Counted from the first letter of the stretch, positions 8,804-18,445 are shown. The stretch: 28,519 nt of DNA from BM707 sp041592975 (GCA_041592975.1 JBFHOZ010000006.1:1-28519), one strand, 5' to 3'. Translations and numbers: made by a program. Notes: generated from the sequence alone by a model not told the origin.

Positions 8804-8982
8804 CGGCCACGAAGACACGAAGGTAACAGGAAAGGCCAGAGCGAAAACAGGTTTAACGGAGAGTCGGAGAGAGGGAGAGGAAAAGCAGAGAATAAAGTTT
8901 TTCTGATTTTCTCTCCAACTCAGCGCCTCTCCGTTAAAATGATTTTGATTTTCTTCGTGCCTTGGTGGCCCAAAAGGTTTTA
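8804..8982. repeat. Palindromic intergenic repeat element, copy B (hisA-hisF gap)
   Basis: This is the second copy of the element in the his cluster, in the same orientation as copy A. The left arm has GGCCACGAAGACACGAAGG and TTTAACGGAGAGTCGGAGAG. The right arm has GCGCCTCTCCGTTAAAA and CTTCGTGCCTTGGTGGCC, which is roughly the reverse complement. It is about 40 bases shorter than copy A because the apical hairpin segment is missing. The right end supplies AAAAGG (8972-8977), the apparent ribosome-binding site of hisF, so the insertion appears to have become part of the gene's translation start region. Confidence 0.85.
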
Positions 8983-8986
8983 ACGA

Positions 8987-9772
8987 ATGCTGACGAAACG
9001 AATCATCCCGTGCCTCGACGTCAAGGACGGCCGCGTCGTCAAGGGGGTCCAGTTCCTCGAGCTGCGCGACGCTGGCGACCCGGTCGAGGCGGCCGAGGCC
9101 TACGATGCGCAGGGGGCCGACGAGCTGACCTTTCTCGACATCACCGCCTCTTCGGACAACCGCGGCATCATCCTCGACGTCGTCGCGCGGACGGCCGAGC
9201 GCTGCTTCATGCCGCTGACCGTCGGCGGCGGCGTGCGCGAGATCGCCGATATCCGCAACCTGCTCAATGCCGGCGCCGACAAGGTGTCGATCAACACCGC
9301 CGCCGTGCATCGCCCCGAGTTCGTCAGGGAGGCGGCCGAGCGCTTCGGCTCGCAGTGCATCGTCGTCGCCATCGACGCCCGCCGGGTGCCGGGGCGCGAC
9401 CCGCAGGCCTGGGAGGTCTACACCCACGGCGGCCGCAACCCGACCGGCATCGACGCCCTCGCATGGGCCGAACGGATGGAGTCTTACGGCGCCGGCGAGA
9501 TCCTGCTGACCTCGATGGACTGCGACGGCACCAAGGACGGCTACGACATCGCCCTGACCCGCGCCGTCAGCGACCGGGTTGCGATCCCGGTGATCGCTTC
9601 CGGCGGCGTCGGCAACCTCGAGCACATCCGCGAGGGGCTGGTCGAGGGGGGCGCTTCGGCGGCCCTGGCGGCGTCGATTTTTCATTTCCGCGAATATACC
9701 ATCGGCGAGTGCAAGGAATACCTTGCCGCGCATAACGTTCCGGTCCGGCCGGTCGAGGAAGCCAGATCATGA
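8987..9772 (+). CDS. hisF: Imidazole glycerol phosphate synthase, cyclase subunit HisF
   Basis: HisF uses ammonia from HisH to cyclise PRFAR into imidazoleglycerol phosphate with release of AICAR. It is a 261-residue beta/alpha barrel with catalytic D11 in IIPCLDVKDGRVVKG and D130 in VVAIDARRV, and phosphate loops VGGGVRE and IASGGVGN. ATG 8987 is preceded by AAAAGG lying inside repeat copy B. The last codon and stop overlap the hisE start by four bases (ATGA), a sign of coupled translation. HisF is somewhat longer than its roughly 253-residue relatives because of a short C-terminal tail ending in VEEARS. Confidence 0.97.
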   Translation: MLTKRIIPCLDVKDGRVVKGVQFLELRDAGDPVEAAEAYDAQGADELTFLDITASSDNRGIILDVVARTAERCFMPLTVGGGVREIADIRNLLNAGADKVSINTAAVHRPEFVREAAERFGSQCIVVAIDARRVPGRDPQAWEVYTHGGRNPTGIDALAWAERMESYGAGEILLTSMDCDGTKDGYDIALTRAVSDRVAIPVIASGGVGNLEHIREGLVEGGASAALAASIFHFREYTIGECKEYLAAHNVPVRPVEEARS

Positions 9773-10098
9773 CATCAAAGAGCGATGACATTCTTGCCGC
9801 CCTGTACGCGGTGATCCAGGAGAGGAAGAACGCCGATCCCGAATCGTCCTACGTCGCGTCCCTTTATCACAAGGGGCTTGACAAGATTCTCGGCAAGGTC
9901 GGCGAAGAGGCGACGGAAACGGCGATAGCCGGCAAGGCGGGTGACTGCGACCAGGTTGTCTACGAGACCGCCGATCTCTGGTTCCACTCCCTGGTCCTCC
10001 TCGGCTACTATGACCTGCCGCCGGAGAAGGTTCTGGCCGAGCTGCAGCGCCGTTTCGGCCTTTCGGGCCTCGAAGAAAAAGCGAATCGCAACAAGTAA
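9769..10098 (+). CDS. hisE: Phosphoribosyl-ATP pyrophosphatase HisE
   Basis: HisE removes pyrophosphate from phosphoribosyl-ATP, the second step of histidine synthesis. It has 109 residues and is a stand-alone protein, not fused to HisI. The all-alpha MazG-like fold is recognisable from SYVASLYHKGLDKILGKVGE, EEATET and VYETADLWFH, whose acidic residues bind magnesium in the family. It overlaps hisF by four bases. The cyclohydrolase hisI and aminotransferase hisC are not in the window, so the pathway is completed by genes elsewhere. Confidence 0.96.
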   Translation: MTSKSDDILAALYAVIQERKNADPESSYVASLYHKGLDKILGKVGEEATETAIAGKAGDCDQVVYETADLWFHSLVLLGYYDLPPEKVLAELQRRFGLSGLEEKANRNK

Positions 10099-10119
10099 CG
10101 GGCACCAGGAGCAGACAAT

Positions 10120-10563
10120 ATGAGTCTCAAGGAACAGTTGACCGCCGCCATGAAAGAGGCGATGAAGGCGAAACAGGGCGAGCGCCTCGGTACGATCCGC
10201 ATGATCATCAGCGCGATCAAGAACAGGGAGATCGACAAGCGCGGGGAGCTCGACGATGCCGCCGTCATCGAGGTGCTCTCCAGCTTCGTCAAGCAGCGCC
10301 GCGAGGCGGCCGATGTCTATCGAAAGAACGACCGGATCGATATGGCCGAAAGCGAGGAGCGCGAGCTGCTGATCGCCCAGGAGTTCCTGCCGGCCCAGCT
10401 CTCCGAGGAGGAGGTCAGGGCCCTGGTCGACGAGGTCGTCGCCGAGCTGGCGGCCGCATCGATGAAGGACATGGGGCGGGTGATGAAGGTCATGACCGAA
10501 AAGACCCGGGGGCAGGCTGACGGCCGACTGGTGAGCGACCTGGTCAAGGCAAAACTGCAGTAA
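10120..10563 (+). CDS. YqeY-family protein (GatB/YqeY domain)
   Basis: A 147-residue protein of the GatB/YqeY family, homologous to the C-terminal helical domain of GatB, the tRNA-dependent amidotransferase subunit that contacts tRNA. MSLKEQLTAAMKEAMKAK at the start, then LGTIRMIISAIKNREIDKRG and the C-terminal KDMGRVMKVMTEKTRGQADG, are typical. A role in tRNA metabolism is possible but no activity is established for the family. CAGGAGCAG precedes ATG 10120. It lies 21 bases after hisE and 27 before the next gene, suggesting one transcript running into the mutS2-dnaG-rpoD group. Confidence 0.92.
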   Translation: MSLKEQLTAAMKEAMKAKQGERLGTIRMIISAIKNREIDKRGELDDAAVIEVLSSFVKQRREAADVYRKNDRIDMAESEERELLIAQEFLPAQLSEEEVRALVDEVVAELAAASMKDMGRVMKVMTEKTRGQADGRLVSDLVKAKLQ

Positions 10564-10590
10564 CTGAACCGAGACTGGATTGCCGCTCCG

Positions 10591-11079
10591 ATGAACTTTG
10601 TCGACGTCCTGATCCTGATCATTATCGGCGTGTTCCTCCTCAAGGGGCTGCTGCGCGGCCTGATGAAGGAGCTCTGCTCGCTCGTCGGCCTGATCGTCGG
10701 CTCCCTGCTCGCCTTCCGCTTTCACGGGCCGCTGGCCGAAGCGATGGTTTCCGCTTTCCGGCTGCCGGCTTCGGTCTGCGTCGTGCTGGCGTTCCTCGCC
10801 ATCTTCCTGCTGACGCTGCTGGTCTTCGGCCTGATCGGCATGCTGCTCTCCAAGTACGTCAAGCTGCTCTACGTCGGCGGCCTCAACCGCGTCGCCGGGG
10901 GCATCTTCGGCCTGGTCCAGGGGGTGCTGCTGCTCGCCGTGGTCCTGTTCGGGCTTTCCGTCAGCCCCCTGCCGGAAGGGGGGAAGCTGGCCATGGAGGA
11001 GTCGGCGTTGTCCCCCCCCTTTGTCGAACTGGGCGAAAAAGTGTTCAAGGGGAGCTGGGAGCTTTTCCCCGGCTCCTGA
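10591..11079 (+). CDS. CvpA-family inner membrane protein
   Basis: A 162-residue integral membrane protein with four likely transmembrane segments: about residues 2-20 (FVDVLILIIIGVFLLKG), 28-45, 54-80 and 104-125. The opening NFVDVLILIIIGVFLLKGLL matches the CvpA family, named for colicin V production in E. coli but linked more generally to envelope function; the biochemical role is unknown. The C-terminal tail after about 125 is hydrophilic. It sits between yqeY and mutS2, a frequent neighbour of mutS2 in bacteria. The start at ATG 10591 is supported by the family N-terminus; its ribosome-binding sequence is weak. Confidence 0.85.
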   Translation: MNFVDVLILIIIGVFLLKGLLRGLMKELCSLVGLIVGSLLAFRFHGPLAEAMVSAFRLPASVCVVLAFLAIFLLTLLVFGLIGMLLSKYVKLLYVGGLNRVAGGIFGLVQGVLLLAVVLFGLSVSPLPEGGKLAMEESALSPPFVELGEKVFKGSWELFPGS

Positions 11080-11109
11080 TCCTGTCCCGAAACGCCGGAC
11101 GGAGCGGAG

Positions 11110-13470
11110 ATGTTTGCCGAAACAGAGCGCCTTCTCGAATTTGACAAAACCGTTCGGCTGCTGTCCGGCTACACCCAGACCGAGCCCGGCAGAAAGCGCG
11201 CGCTCGGCCTCAAGCCGCTGGAGCATTCCGCCGCGGTCCGCCAGTCGCTGGCCGAGATCGCCGAGGCGGTCCGGCTGCTGGATGCCTCGTCCGCTCCCGC
11301 TTTCGGCGGCCTGCACGATCTCACCGCTCCCCTGGCCGGTCTCAGGGTCGAGGGGAACTGGCTGGATGCCGAAGCGCTGCAGGCCGTTCTCTCATCGCTT
11401 GAGACCGCCGCCGGCTGCTGCGTCTTCTTCCGGCAGCGACAGGGGGTGCCACAGCTCGCCGCGCTGGTCGACGGGATCGACCCGCTCCGGTCGCTGGCGG
11501 CGACCATCCGCTCCTGCGTCGGTCGTCGCGGCGAGATCCTCGATTCCGCTTCGGCCGGGCTGGCACGGATCAGGAAGGAAGTCGGCGCCCTCCGCGCCGC
11601 CGTTCGCGCGGTCATGGAGGAGATGCTCGCCAGCGACGCTCTGGCCGGCGCGCTGCAGGACCGGCTGATCACCGAGCGCAACGGCCGCTACGTCCTGCCG
11701 GTCAAGTCCGATTTCAGGGGGAAGGTCAAGGGGTTTGTGCACGACACCTCGGCCAGCGGCCAGACGTTGTTCATCGAGCCGGCCCGAACCCTGGAGAAGA
11801 ACAACCGCCTGCAGTCGCTGCTGCGCGAGGAACAGCAGGAAGAGATCCGGATCCTCCAGGAGCTGAGTGCCATGGTGGCCGGAGAGCGGCGGCAGATCCT
11901 GGCCAACCAGGAGATCCTGACCCACCTCGACCTGCGCTTCGCCTCCGCCCGGTTCGCGCGGGACTGCGACGGCCATGCCCCGCACCTGGTCGACGTGCCG
12001 GTGCTGGAGCTGAAGCAGGCCCGCCACCCGCTGCTGCTGTTCGCCCCGGACGGGACGCCGCTGAAGAAGGCAGCCGTGCCGATCGACCTCAACATCGGCG
12101 GCGACCGCTCGGTGCTGGTGCTCAGCGGCCCGAACACCGGCGGCAAAACGGTCGCCCTGAAGACCGCCGGCCTGCTGCTGCTGATGGTCCGCGCCGGTCT
12201 GCACATTCCCTGCCACCCCGACAGCCGGGTGCACCTGTTCTCCAGGCTCTTTGCCGATATCGGCGACGAGCAGAGCATCGAGGCAAGCCTGTCGACCTTT
12301 TCCGGGCACCTGACCCGGCTGCGCCGGATCCTCGACGAGGCCGACGGCGACTCGCTGGTGCTCTTCGACGAGGCCGGCACCGGCACCGACCCGGGGGAGG
12401 GGGCGGCCCTGATCATCGCGGCCATCGACGCCCTGCGCGAGCGGGGGAGCAAGGTGGTGCTGACGACCCACCTCAACCTGCTCAAGGGGTACGCCCAGCT
12501 GCACGAGGATGTTGAAAACGCCGCGGTCGAATTCGACCCCGACACCCTGCGCCCGACCTTCCGGCTGCATTACGGCATCCCCGGGGAGAGCGGTGCGTTC
12601 ACCATCGCCCGCCATTTCGGCCTGCCGGAGGATATCCTGCAGCGGGCCGAGGCCTATCTCGGGCGCGGCGAGCAGGAGGGCCGCGAACTGATCGGCCGGC
12701 TCAACGATCTGGTCCAGACGCTCGAGGAGGAGCGGCGGGAAGCGGCCGCGCAGCTGGAGTCGGCCCGCCGGGAGCGGAGCAGGCGCAAGCACCTTCTCCG
12801 GGAGCTGGAGGAGCAGCGCGCCGAGCTCCTCGAACGGGCATTGCGCAAAGGGGAGGCGCTCGTCCGCGAAGCCGAGATTGAGGTCAGGCAGCTGCTTGCC
12901 CGGGCCGGCGAGACGAAGCGCCTTCCGGAGCAGGCGGAGGTCGTTGCCGCCGTCAAGGGGGTCGGCAAGAAGCTGGAGCGGGCGAAGACGGCGCCGAAGC
13001 CGGGGAAGAAGGCCAGGGATGTCGTCCCGGGGGAAATCCTGCACGTCCCCGGTCTCGGTGTCGACGGCGTGGTCGTCGAGGTCAGCGGCAAAAGGATCGA
13101 TCTCGATATACAGGGAAAGAAGCTGCGCCTGACCGCCGACGGCCTTGAGCAGTATGCGCCGCGACGGTTTGCAGAGAAGAGGAATACTGCTACAGTACGC
13201 GGACGGGTCGAGAGGGAGCGGTTCGCGTCGCGGCTGCTGCTGGTCGGCAAGCGGGTCGACGACGCCCTGCCGGAGCTTGAGCGGTTCCTCGACGACGCCC
13301 TGCTGCACGGGATCAGGGAACTGGAGGTCGTTCACGGCGCCGGCGAGGGGGTCCTGCGCAAGGCGGTCCGCGACTGCCTCAAGGTCCACAGCGGCGTCAC
13401 CGCCTTTCACGCCGCCGGCCCGAACCAGGGGGGGGACAACGTGACCCTCGTCGAGATGAGAACACCATGA
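11110..13470 (+). CDS. mutS2: MutS2-family ATPase with C-terminal Smr domain
   Basis: MutS2 proteins are MutS-like ATPases outside mismatch repair, reported to suppress recombination or, in Bacillus, to split collided ribosomes. This one has 786 residues, the usual length. After N-terminal lever/clamp helices, the ATPase has Walker A GPNTGGKT at 340-347, the Walker B region LVLFDEAGTGTDP and TTHLNLLK. A long charged coiled coil (about 525-620) precedes a linker domain and a C-terminal Smr domain (about 705-786) with HGAGEG. The first Smr motif, usually LDLRG, reads LLLVG here, so the aspartate linked to Smr nuclease function in other proteins is missing. The stop overlaps the dnaG start by four bases. 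Confidence 0.95.
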   Translation: MFAETERLLEFDKTVRLLSGYTQTEPGRKRALGLKPLEHSAAVRQSLAEIAEAVRLLDASSAPAFGGLHDLTAPLAGLRVEGNWLDAEALQAVLSSLETAAGCCVFFRQRQGVPQLAALVDGIDPLRSLAATIRSCVGRRGEILDSASAGLARIRKEVGALRAAVRAVMEEMLASDALAGALQDRLITERNGRYVLPVKSDFRGKVKGFVHDTSASGQTLFIEPARTLEKNNRLQSLLREEQQEEIRILQELSAMVAGERRQILANQEILTHLDLRFASARFARDCDGHAPHLVDVPVLELKQARHPLLLFAPDGTPLKKAAVPIDLNIGGDRSVLVLSGPNTGGKTVALKTAGLLLLMVRAGLHIPCHPDSRVHLFSRLFADIGDEQSIEASLSTFSGHLTRLRRILDEADGDSLVLFDEAGTGTDPGEGAALIIAAIDALRERGSKVVLTTHLNLLKGYAQLHEDVENAAVEFDPDTLRPTFRLHYGIPGESGAFTIARHFGLPEDILQRAEAYLGRGEQEGRELIGRLNDLVQTLEEERREAAAQLESARRERSRRKHLLRELEEQRAELLERALRKGEALVREAEIEVRQLLARAGETKRLPEQAEVVAAVKGVGKKLERAKTAPKPGKKARDVVPGEILHVPGLGVDGVVVEVSGKRIDLDIQGKKLRLTADGLEQYAPRRFAEKRNTATVRGRVERERFASRLLLVGKRVDDALPELERFLDDALLHGIRELEVVHGAGEGVLRKAVRDCLKVHSGVTAFHAAGPNQGGDNVTLVEMRTP

Positions 13471-15260
13471 GCAGCCGCATACCGGAAGAAATCATCCAGG
13501 AGATCCGCGACCGGACCGACATCGTCGAGGTCGTTTCGCGCTACGTCACCCTCAAGCGGTCCGGGGCCAACCACCAGGGGCTCTGCCCGTTCCACTCGGA
13601 GAAAACCCCCTCCTTCAACGTCAACAGCCCGCGGCAGATCTTTCATTGTTTCGGCTGCGGCGTCGGCGGCAACGTTTTTTCCTTCCTGATGCAGATCGAG
13701 GGGGTCTCCTTTCCGGAGGCGGTCCGCCAGCTCGGCGAGAAGGTCGGAGTCGAGGTCCCGGAAGAACAGGCCTCCCCGGCCGAGGAGAAGCGTCGACAGG
13801 AGATGGAGAGGCTGGTCCGGATCAACGAGGTCGCCGCCGAGTTCTATCACCGCCTGCTCATGGACTCGGAAGAGGGGGGACCGGCGCGACGTTACCTGCG
13901 GCAGCGGGGGTACGATGCCGATACGGTCAGGGCTTTCGGCCTCGGCTACGCCCCGGAGCGCTGGGAGGCGCTGGTCACCCACCTGCAGGAGAAGGGGTTC
14001 GATCTCAGTCTGGTGCGTGAGAAAACCGGCCTGATCCGCGAAGGGAAGGAGGGGCGCGGCGATTACGACCTGTTTCGCAAGCGGCTGCTGTTCCCGATCC
14101 ATGACGTCCGGGGCCAGGTGGTCGCCTTCGGCGGCCGGGTGCTCGACGATTCGCTGCCGAAATACATCAATTCCCCCGAGTCGCCGATCTACAACAAGAG
14201 CCGGATCCTCTACGGGCTCTCCCAGGCGCGCGAGGCGATCCGGCGTGAAGGGGCGGTGATCATCGTCGAGGGATACTTCGACCAGATGGCCCTGTGTCGG
14301 GCCGGGATGACGCATGCCGTCGCCACCTGCGGTACCGCCCTGACCGCCGAGCACGGCAAGCTGCTCAAGCGCTATGCCGAGAAGGTCCTGCTGCTGTTCG
14401 ATCAGGACAAGGCGGGGCTGGCGGCGACCTTCCGGTCGATGGAGGTGCTGCTGCCGGCCGGCCTGTCGGTGGCGGTGGTCACCCTCGGCGAGGGGGAAGA
14501 TCCCGACTCGTTCCTGGCGAAACGCGGCGCCGAGGAGATGGCGAAGCGGCTCGCGGCCGCCGGCCCGGTGCTCGATTATTTCATCGACGTCACCCTGCGG
14601 CTGCACGACGAAACGGCCGAGGGGAAGGCGCGGGCGATCGAGCAGATCCTCGAGAAATTCCGCCTGCTCAGAAGCGACATCGAGCGCGATCTCTACCTCA
14701 AGGCTCTGGCCGAGAAGACCGGGCTCGACGAGTCTTTGCTGCGCCGCAAGTCGGCGCGCCCCGGCGCGCTCCGTGAACCGGTCCCGCACCGGCGGCCGGC
14801 GCCGGTGCAAAGCGAAAAGCCGGCCGCGAACGGCGTCCTCGTGAAGGCACAGAAGGCGATCCTGAAATTGTTCCTTGAAAATCCCGAGATCCGTGAGCAG
14901 ATTATGGGGGGTGAGCTTGAAGCATTGTTCCCCGACCCCCGATTCCGCGCCATTGGCGAACGGATCAGGGAGATGCTGGCCGCATCCGGGGCGGTCGACA
15001 CCGAGAAGTTGCTTGCCGGGCTGGCCGCGGATGTCGAGGCGCAGGCGCTTCTGGCCGGGGTTCTCGTCGAGACGGAAGGGGCCTATGCCGACGAGCCCGA
15101 AAAGCTGTTCGAAGACTGCTGCCGGACTGTACGGAAACAACGGCATGCCGAGCGGCTGAAGCAGTTGCCGCGGCTGATCAGCGAGGCGGAAGCGTCCGGA
15201 GACTTCGATTCCGTGCAGAAAATGCAGAAAGAACTGCTTGAATTGAAAAAAAAGCTTTGA
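13467..15260 (+). CDS. dnaG: DNA primase DnaG
   Basis: DnaG makes the RNA primers for replication. It has 597 residues. The N-terminal zinc-binding domain has the C40-H43-C61-C64 set in LCPFHSEKTPSF and FHCFGCGVGG. The catalytic core follows, with the TOPRIM motifs IIVEGYFDQM (glutamate near residue 268) and LLLFDQDKAG. The C-terminal part (about 450-597) is the helicase-binding region, poorly conserved as usual. ATG 13467 lies within ATGA shared with the mutS2 stop. It is followed after 72 bases by rpoD, the dnaG-rpoD core of the macromolecular synthesis operon; rpsU, the usual first gene in enterobacteria, is not here. Confidence 0.97.
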   Translation: MSSRIPEEIIQEIRDRTDIVEVVSRYVTLKRSGANHQGLCPFHSEKTPSFNVNSPRQIFHCFGCGVGGNVFSFLMQIEGVSFPEAVRQLGEKVGVEVPEEQASPAEEKRRQEMERLVRINEVAAEFYHRLLMDSEEGGPARRYLRQRGYDADTVRAFGLGYAPERWEALVTHLQEKGFDLSLVREKTGLIREGKEGRGDYDLFRKRLLFPIHDVRGQVVAFGGRVLDDSLPKYINSPESPIYNKSRILYGLSQAREAIRREGAVIIVEGYFDQMALCRAGMTHAVATCGTALTAEHGKLLKRYAEKVLLLFDQDKAGLAATFRSMEVLLPAGLSVAVVTLGEGEDPDSFLAKRGAEEMAKRLAAAGPVLDYFIDVTLRLHDETAEGKARAIEQILEKFRLLRSDIERDLYLKALAEKTGLDESLLRRKSARPGALREPVPHRRPAPVQSEKPAANGVLVKAQKAILKLFLENPEIREQIMGGELEALFPDPRFRAIGERIREMLAASGAVDTEKLLAGLAADVEAQALLAGVLVETEGAYADEPEKLFEDCCRTVRKQRHAERLKQLPRLISEAEASGDFDSVQKMQKELLELKKKL

Positions 15261-15272
15261 TCTTTTCGGAAT

Positions 15273-15300
15273 TTGCGCTAAAAGTTTAGTTTCGTAAATT
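15273..15300 (+). promoter_or_regulatory. Candidate promoter for rpoD in the dnaG-rpoD gap
   Basis: TTGCGC (15273-15278) and TAAATT (15295-15300) are 16 bases apart in an AT-rich stretch between dnaG and rpoD. An internal rpoD promoter is expected from other bacteria, but these hexamers are only moderate matches. Confidence 0.35.
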
Positions 15301-15332
15301 TTCGCCTGGATCGGGCGCGGGGGTCTTTTTTC

Positions 15333-17087
<1,755 letters not shown>

Positions 17088-17133
17088 GCGGCCGGATCGC
17101 ATCGGCGTGATGAGACAACGTGACCCCCTAGCA

Positions 17134-17209
17134 GGGCCTATAGCTCAGTTGGTAGAGCCACCGGCTCATAACCGGTTGGTCCCAGGTTCGAATCCTGGTG
17201 GGCCCACCA
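17134..17209 (+). tRNA. tRNA with CAT anticodon, probably tRNA-Ile2 (lysidine type)
   Basis: A 76-nt cloverleaf with encoded CCA. The acceptor stem is GGGCCTA with TGGGCCC, the D arm GCTC/GAGC, the anticodon stem ACCGG/CCGGT around loop CTCATAA (anticodon CAT at 17167-17169), and the T arm CCAGG-TTCGAAT-CCTGG; discriminator base A. A CAT tRNA can be initiator, elongator Met, or Ile2 whose C34 is changed to lysidine by TilS. It is not an initiator: position 1 pairs normally with 72. C4-G69, C5-G68, U12-A23 and C29-G41 match E. coli tRNA-Ile2, while elongator Met has U4-A69 and U29-A41. Ile2 is therefore favoured. It also follows rpoD in some gammaproteobacteria, as I recall. Confidence 0.9.
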
Positions 17210-17272
17210 TTTAACGATGATGAGATATCGACTCATTTTGACATACGGGCAAGTGACGACAAACTGACAGGA

Positions 17273-17307
17273 AGAGTGCAACCAAACAGGGTTGCACTCT
17301 TTTTTTT
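17273..17307 (+). terminator. Strong intrinsic terminator between the tRNA and the Nif3 gene
   Basis: AGAGTGCAACC (17273-17283) pairs perfectly with GGTTGCACTCT (17290-17300) around a six-base loop, followed by a run of eight Ts. It closes the rpoD-tRNA unit. The T-run ends only 10 bases before the next start codon. Confidence 0.93.
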
Positions 17308-17317
17308 CGGGCGGGAC

Positions 17318-18445
17318 ATGACGACGAAGCAGACGGCACGCGTTCAGGACATCATCGGACTGGTCAACACGATCAGCCCGCCGGCACTGGCCGAGGAGTG
17401 GGACAACGTCGGCCTCCAGGTCGGCGATCCCGGGCATGAGGTGACCCGGGTCGCCATCGCCCTCGACCCGTGCGAGGAGACCCTCGATGCGGCCATCGAC
17501 CAGGGGGCCGAGCTGCTCCTGTGTCACCATCCGCTGATTTTCAGGCCGCTGAAGCAGGTATCGCCGACCGATGGAACCGGCCGGCTGGTGATGCGGGCGA
17601 TCCGCGAGAACGTCGCCATCGTCTCGGCCCACACCAACCTCGACCGCGCCCGGGACGGCCTCAACGACTGGCTCGCCGAATCTCTCGGTCTTGAGCGATG
17701 CGGACCGCTGGAGATGCCCGAGGGGATGCTGTTCAAGCTGGCGGTGTTCGTTCCGGAGGAGTACAGGGAGGCGGTCGCCGACGCCCTGTTCGCCGCCGGC
17801 GCCGGGCACATCGGCGCCTATGATCGCTGTTCGTTCCGGGTCGCCGGCACCGGCACCTTCCGGCCGCAGGAAGGGAGTTCCCCCTTTGTCGGCCAAGCCG
17901 GGCATGACGAGACGGTGGCCGAGGCCCGCCTGGAAACGGTGGTGCCGAAGGAATCGCTTGGCCGGGTGGTGACCAGGATGCTCAAGGCGCACCCTTACGA
18001 GGAGCCCGCCTACGACATCTACCCGATCGTCAACGGCCGCGCAGATGTCGGCCTCGGCCGGATCGGCCGGCTGTCGGAAGCGGTGCCGCTCGATGCCTAT
18101 GCCGCCCGGGTCAAGTCGGCTCTCGGCGCCGGGCATCTCCGGGTCGTCGGCGCCGGCGATCGACAGATCGCCAAGGTGGCGGTCTGCGGGGGGAGCGGCG
18201 CCTCCCTGCTCGCGGCGGCCCACCGCCAGGGAGCCGACCTGCTGGTGACCGGTGACGTCAAGTACCACGATGCCCGGATCGCCGAAAGTCTCGGCATCGC
18301 CCTGATCGACGCCGGGCACTTCGCTACCGAACGGATCATGATCGACGGGCTGACAAGGCAGCTCGCAAAGCGGATAGAGAAACGGGGATTCGCGATCGAA
18401 CTTTTGCCGCTGAGCTGCGAGCAGGAGCCGGTCAGGATCGTTTAA
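17318..18445 (+). CDS. Nif3/DUF34-family dinuclear metal-centre protein
   Basis: A 375-residue member of the Nif3 (YbgI/YqfO, DUF34) family, conserved proteins with a two-metal site often annotated as GTP cyclohydrolase I type 2, although their reaction is unsettled. Metal-ligand candidates are H70-H71 in LLCHHPLIF, H105 and D109 in SAHTNLD, and H334 and E338 in DAGHFATE. The length indicates the long form, with a PII/CutA-like domain (about 135-240) inserted in the Nif3 core. A longer in-frame reading to 17198 would run through the tRNA 3' end and the terminator, so ATG 17318 is chosen; the following VQDIIGLVNTISPPALAEEW matches the family N-terminus. It precedes the zinc-ribbon gene by 23 bases, a frequent pairing. 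Confidence 0.92.
   Translation: MTTKQTARVQDIIGLVNTISPPALAEEWDNVGLQVGDPGHEVTRVAIALDPCEETLDAAIDQGAELLLCHHPLIFRPLKQVSPTDGTGRLVMRAIRENVAIVSAHTNLDRARDGLNDWLAESLGLERCGPLEMPEGMLFKLAVFVPEEYREAVADALFAAGAGHIGAYDRCSFRVAGTGTFRPQEGSSPFVGQAGHDETVAEARLETVVPKESLGRVVTRMLKAHPYEEPAYDIYPIVNGRADVGLGRIGRLSEAVPLDAYAARVKSALGAGHLRVVGAGDRQIAKVAVCGGSGASLLAAAHRQGADLLVTGDVKYHDARIAESLGIALIDAGHFATERIMIDGLTRQLAKRIEKRGFAIELLPLSCEQEPVRIV

Noticed and set aside
17238..17266. Perfect TTGACA at 17238-17243 as a promoter for Nif3
   Set aside because: At 16-18 bases downstream there is no acceptable -10 hexamer (AAACTG region), so a promoter is not supported by sequence alone.
17198..17317. In-frame N-terminal extension of the Nif3 gene
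   Set aside because: It would read through the tRNA 3' end and the terminator hairpin; family alignment begins at about 17318.
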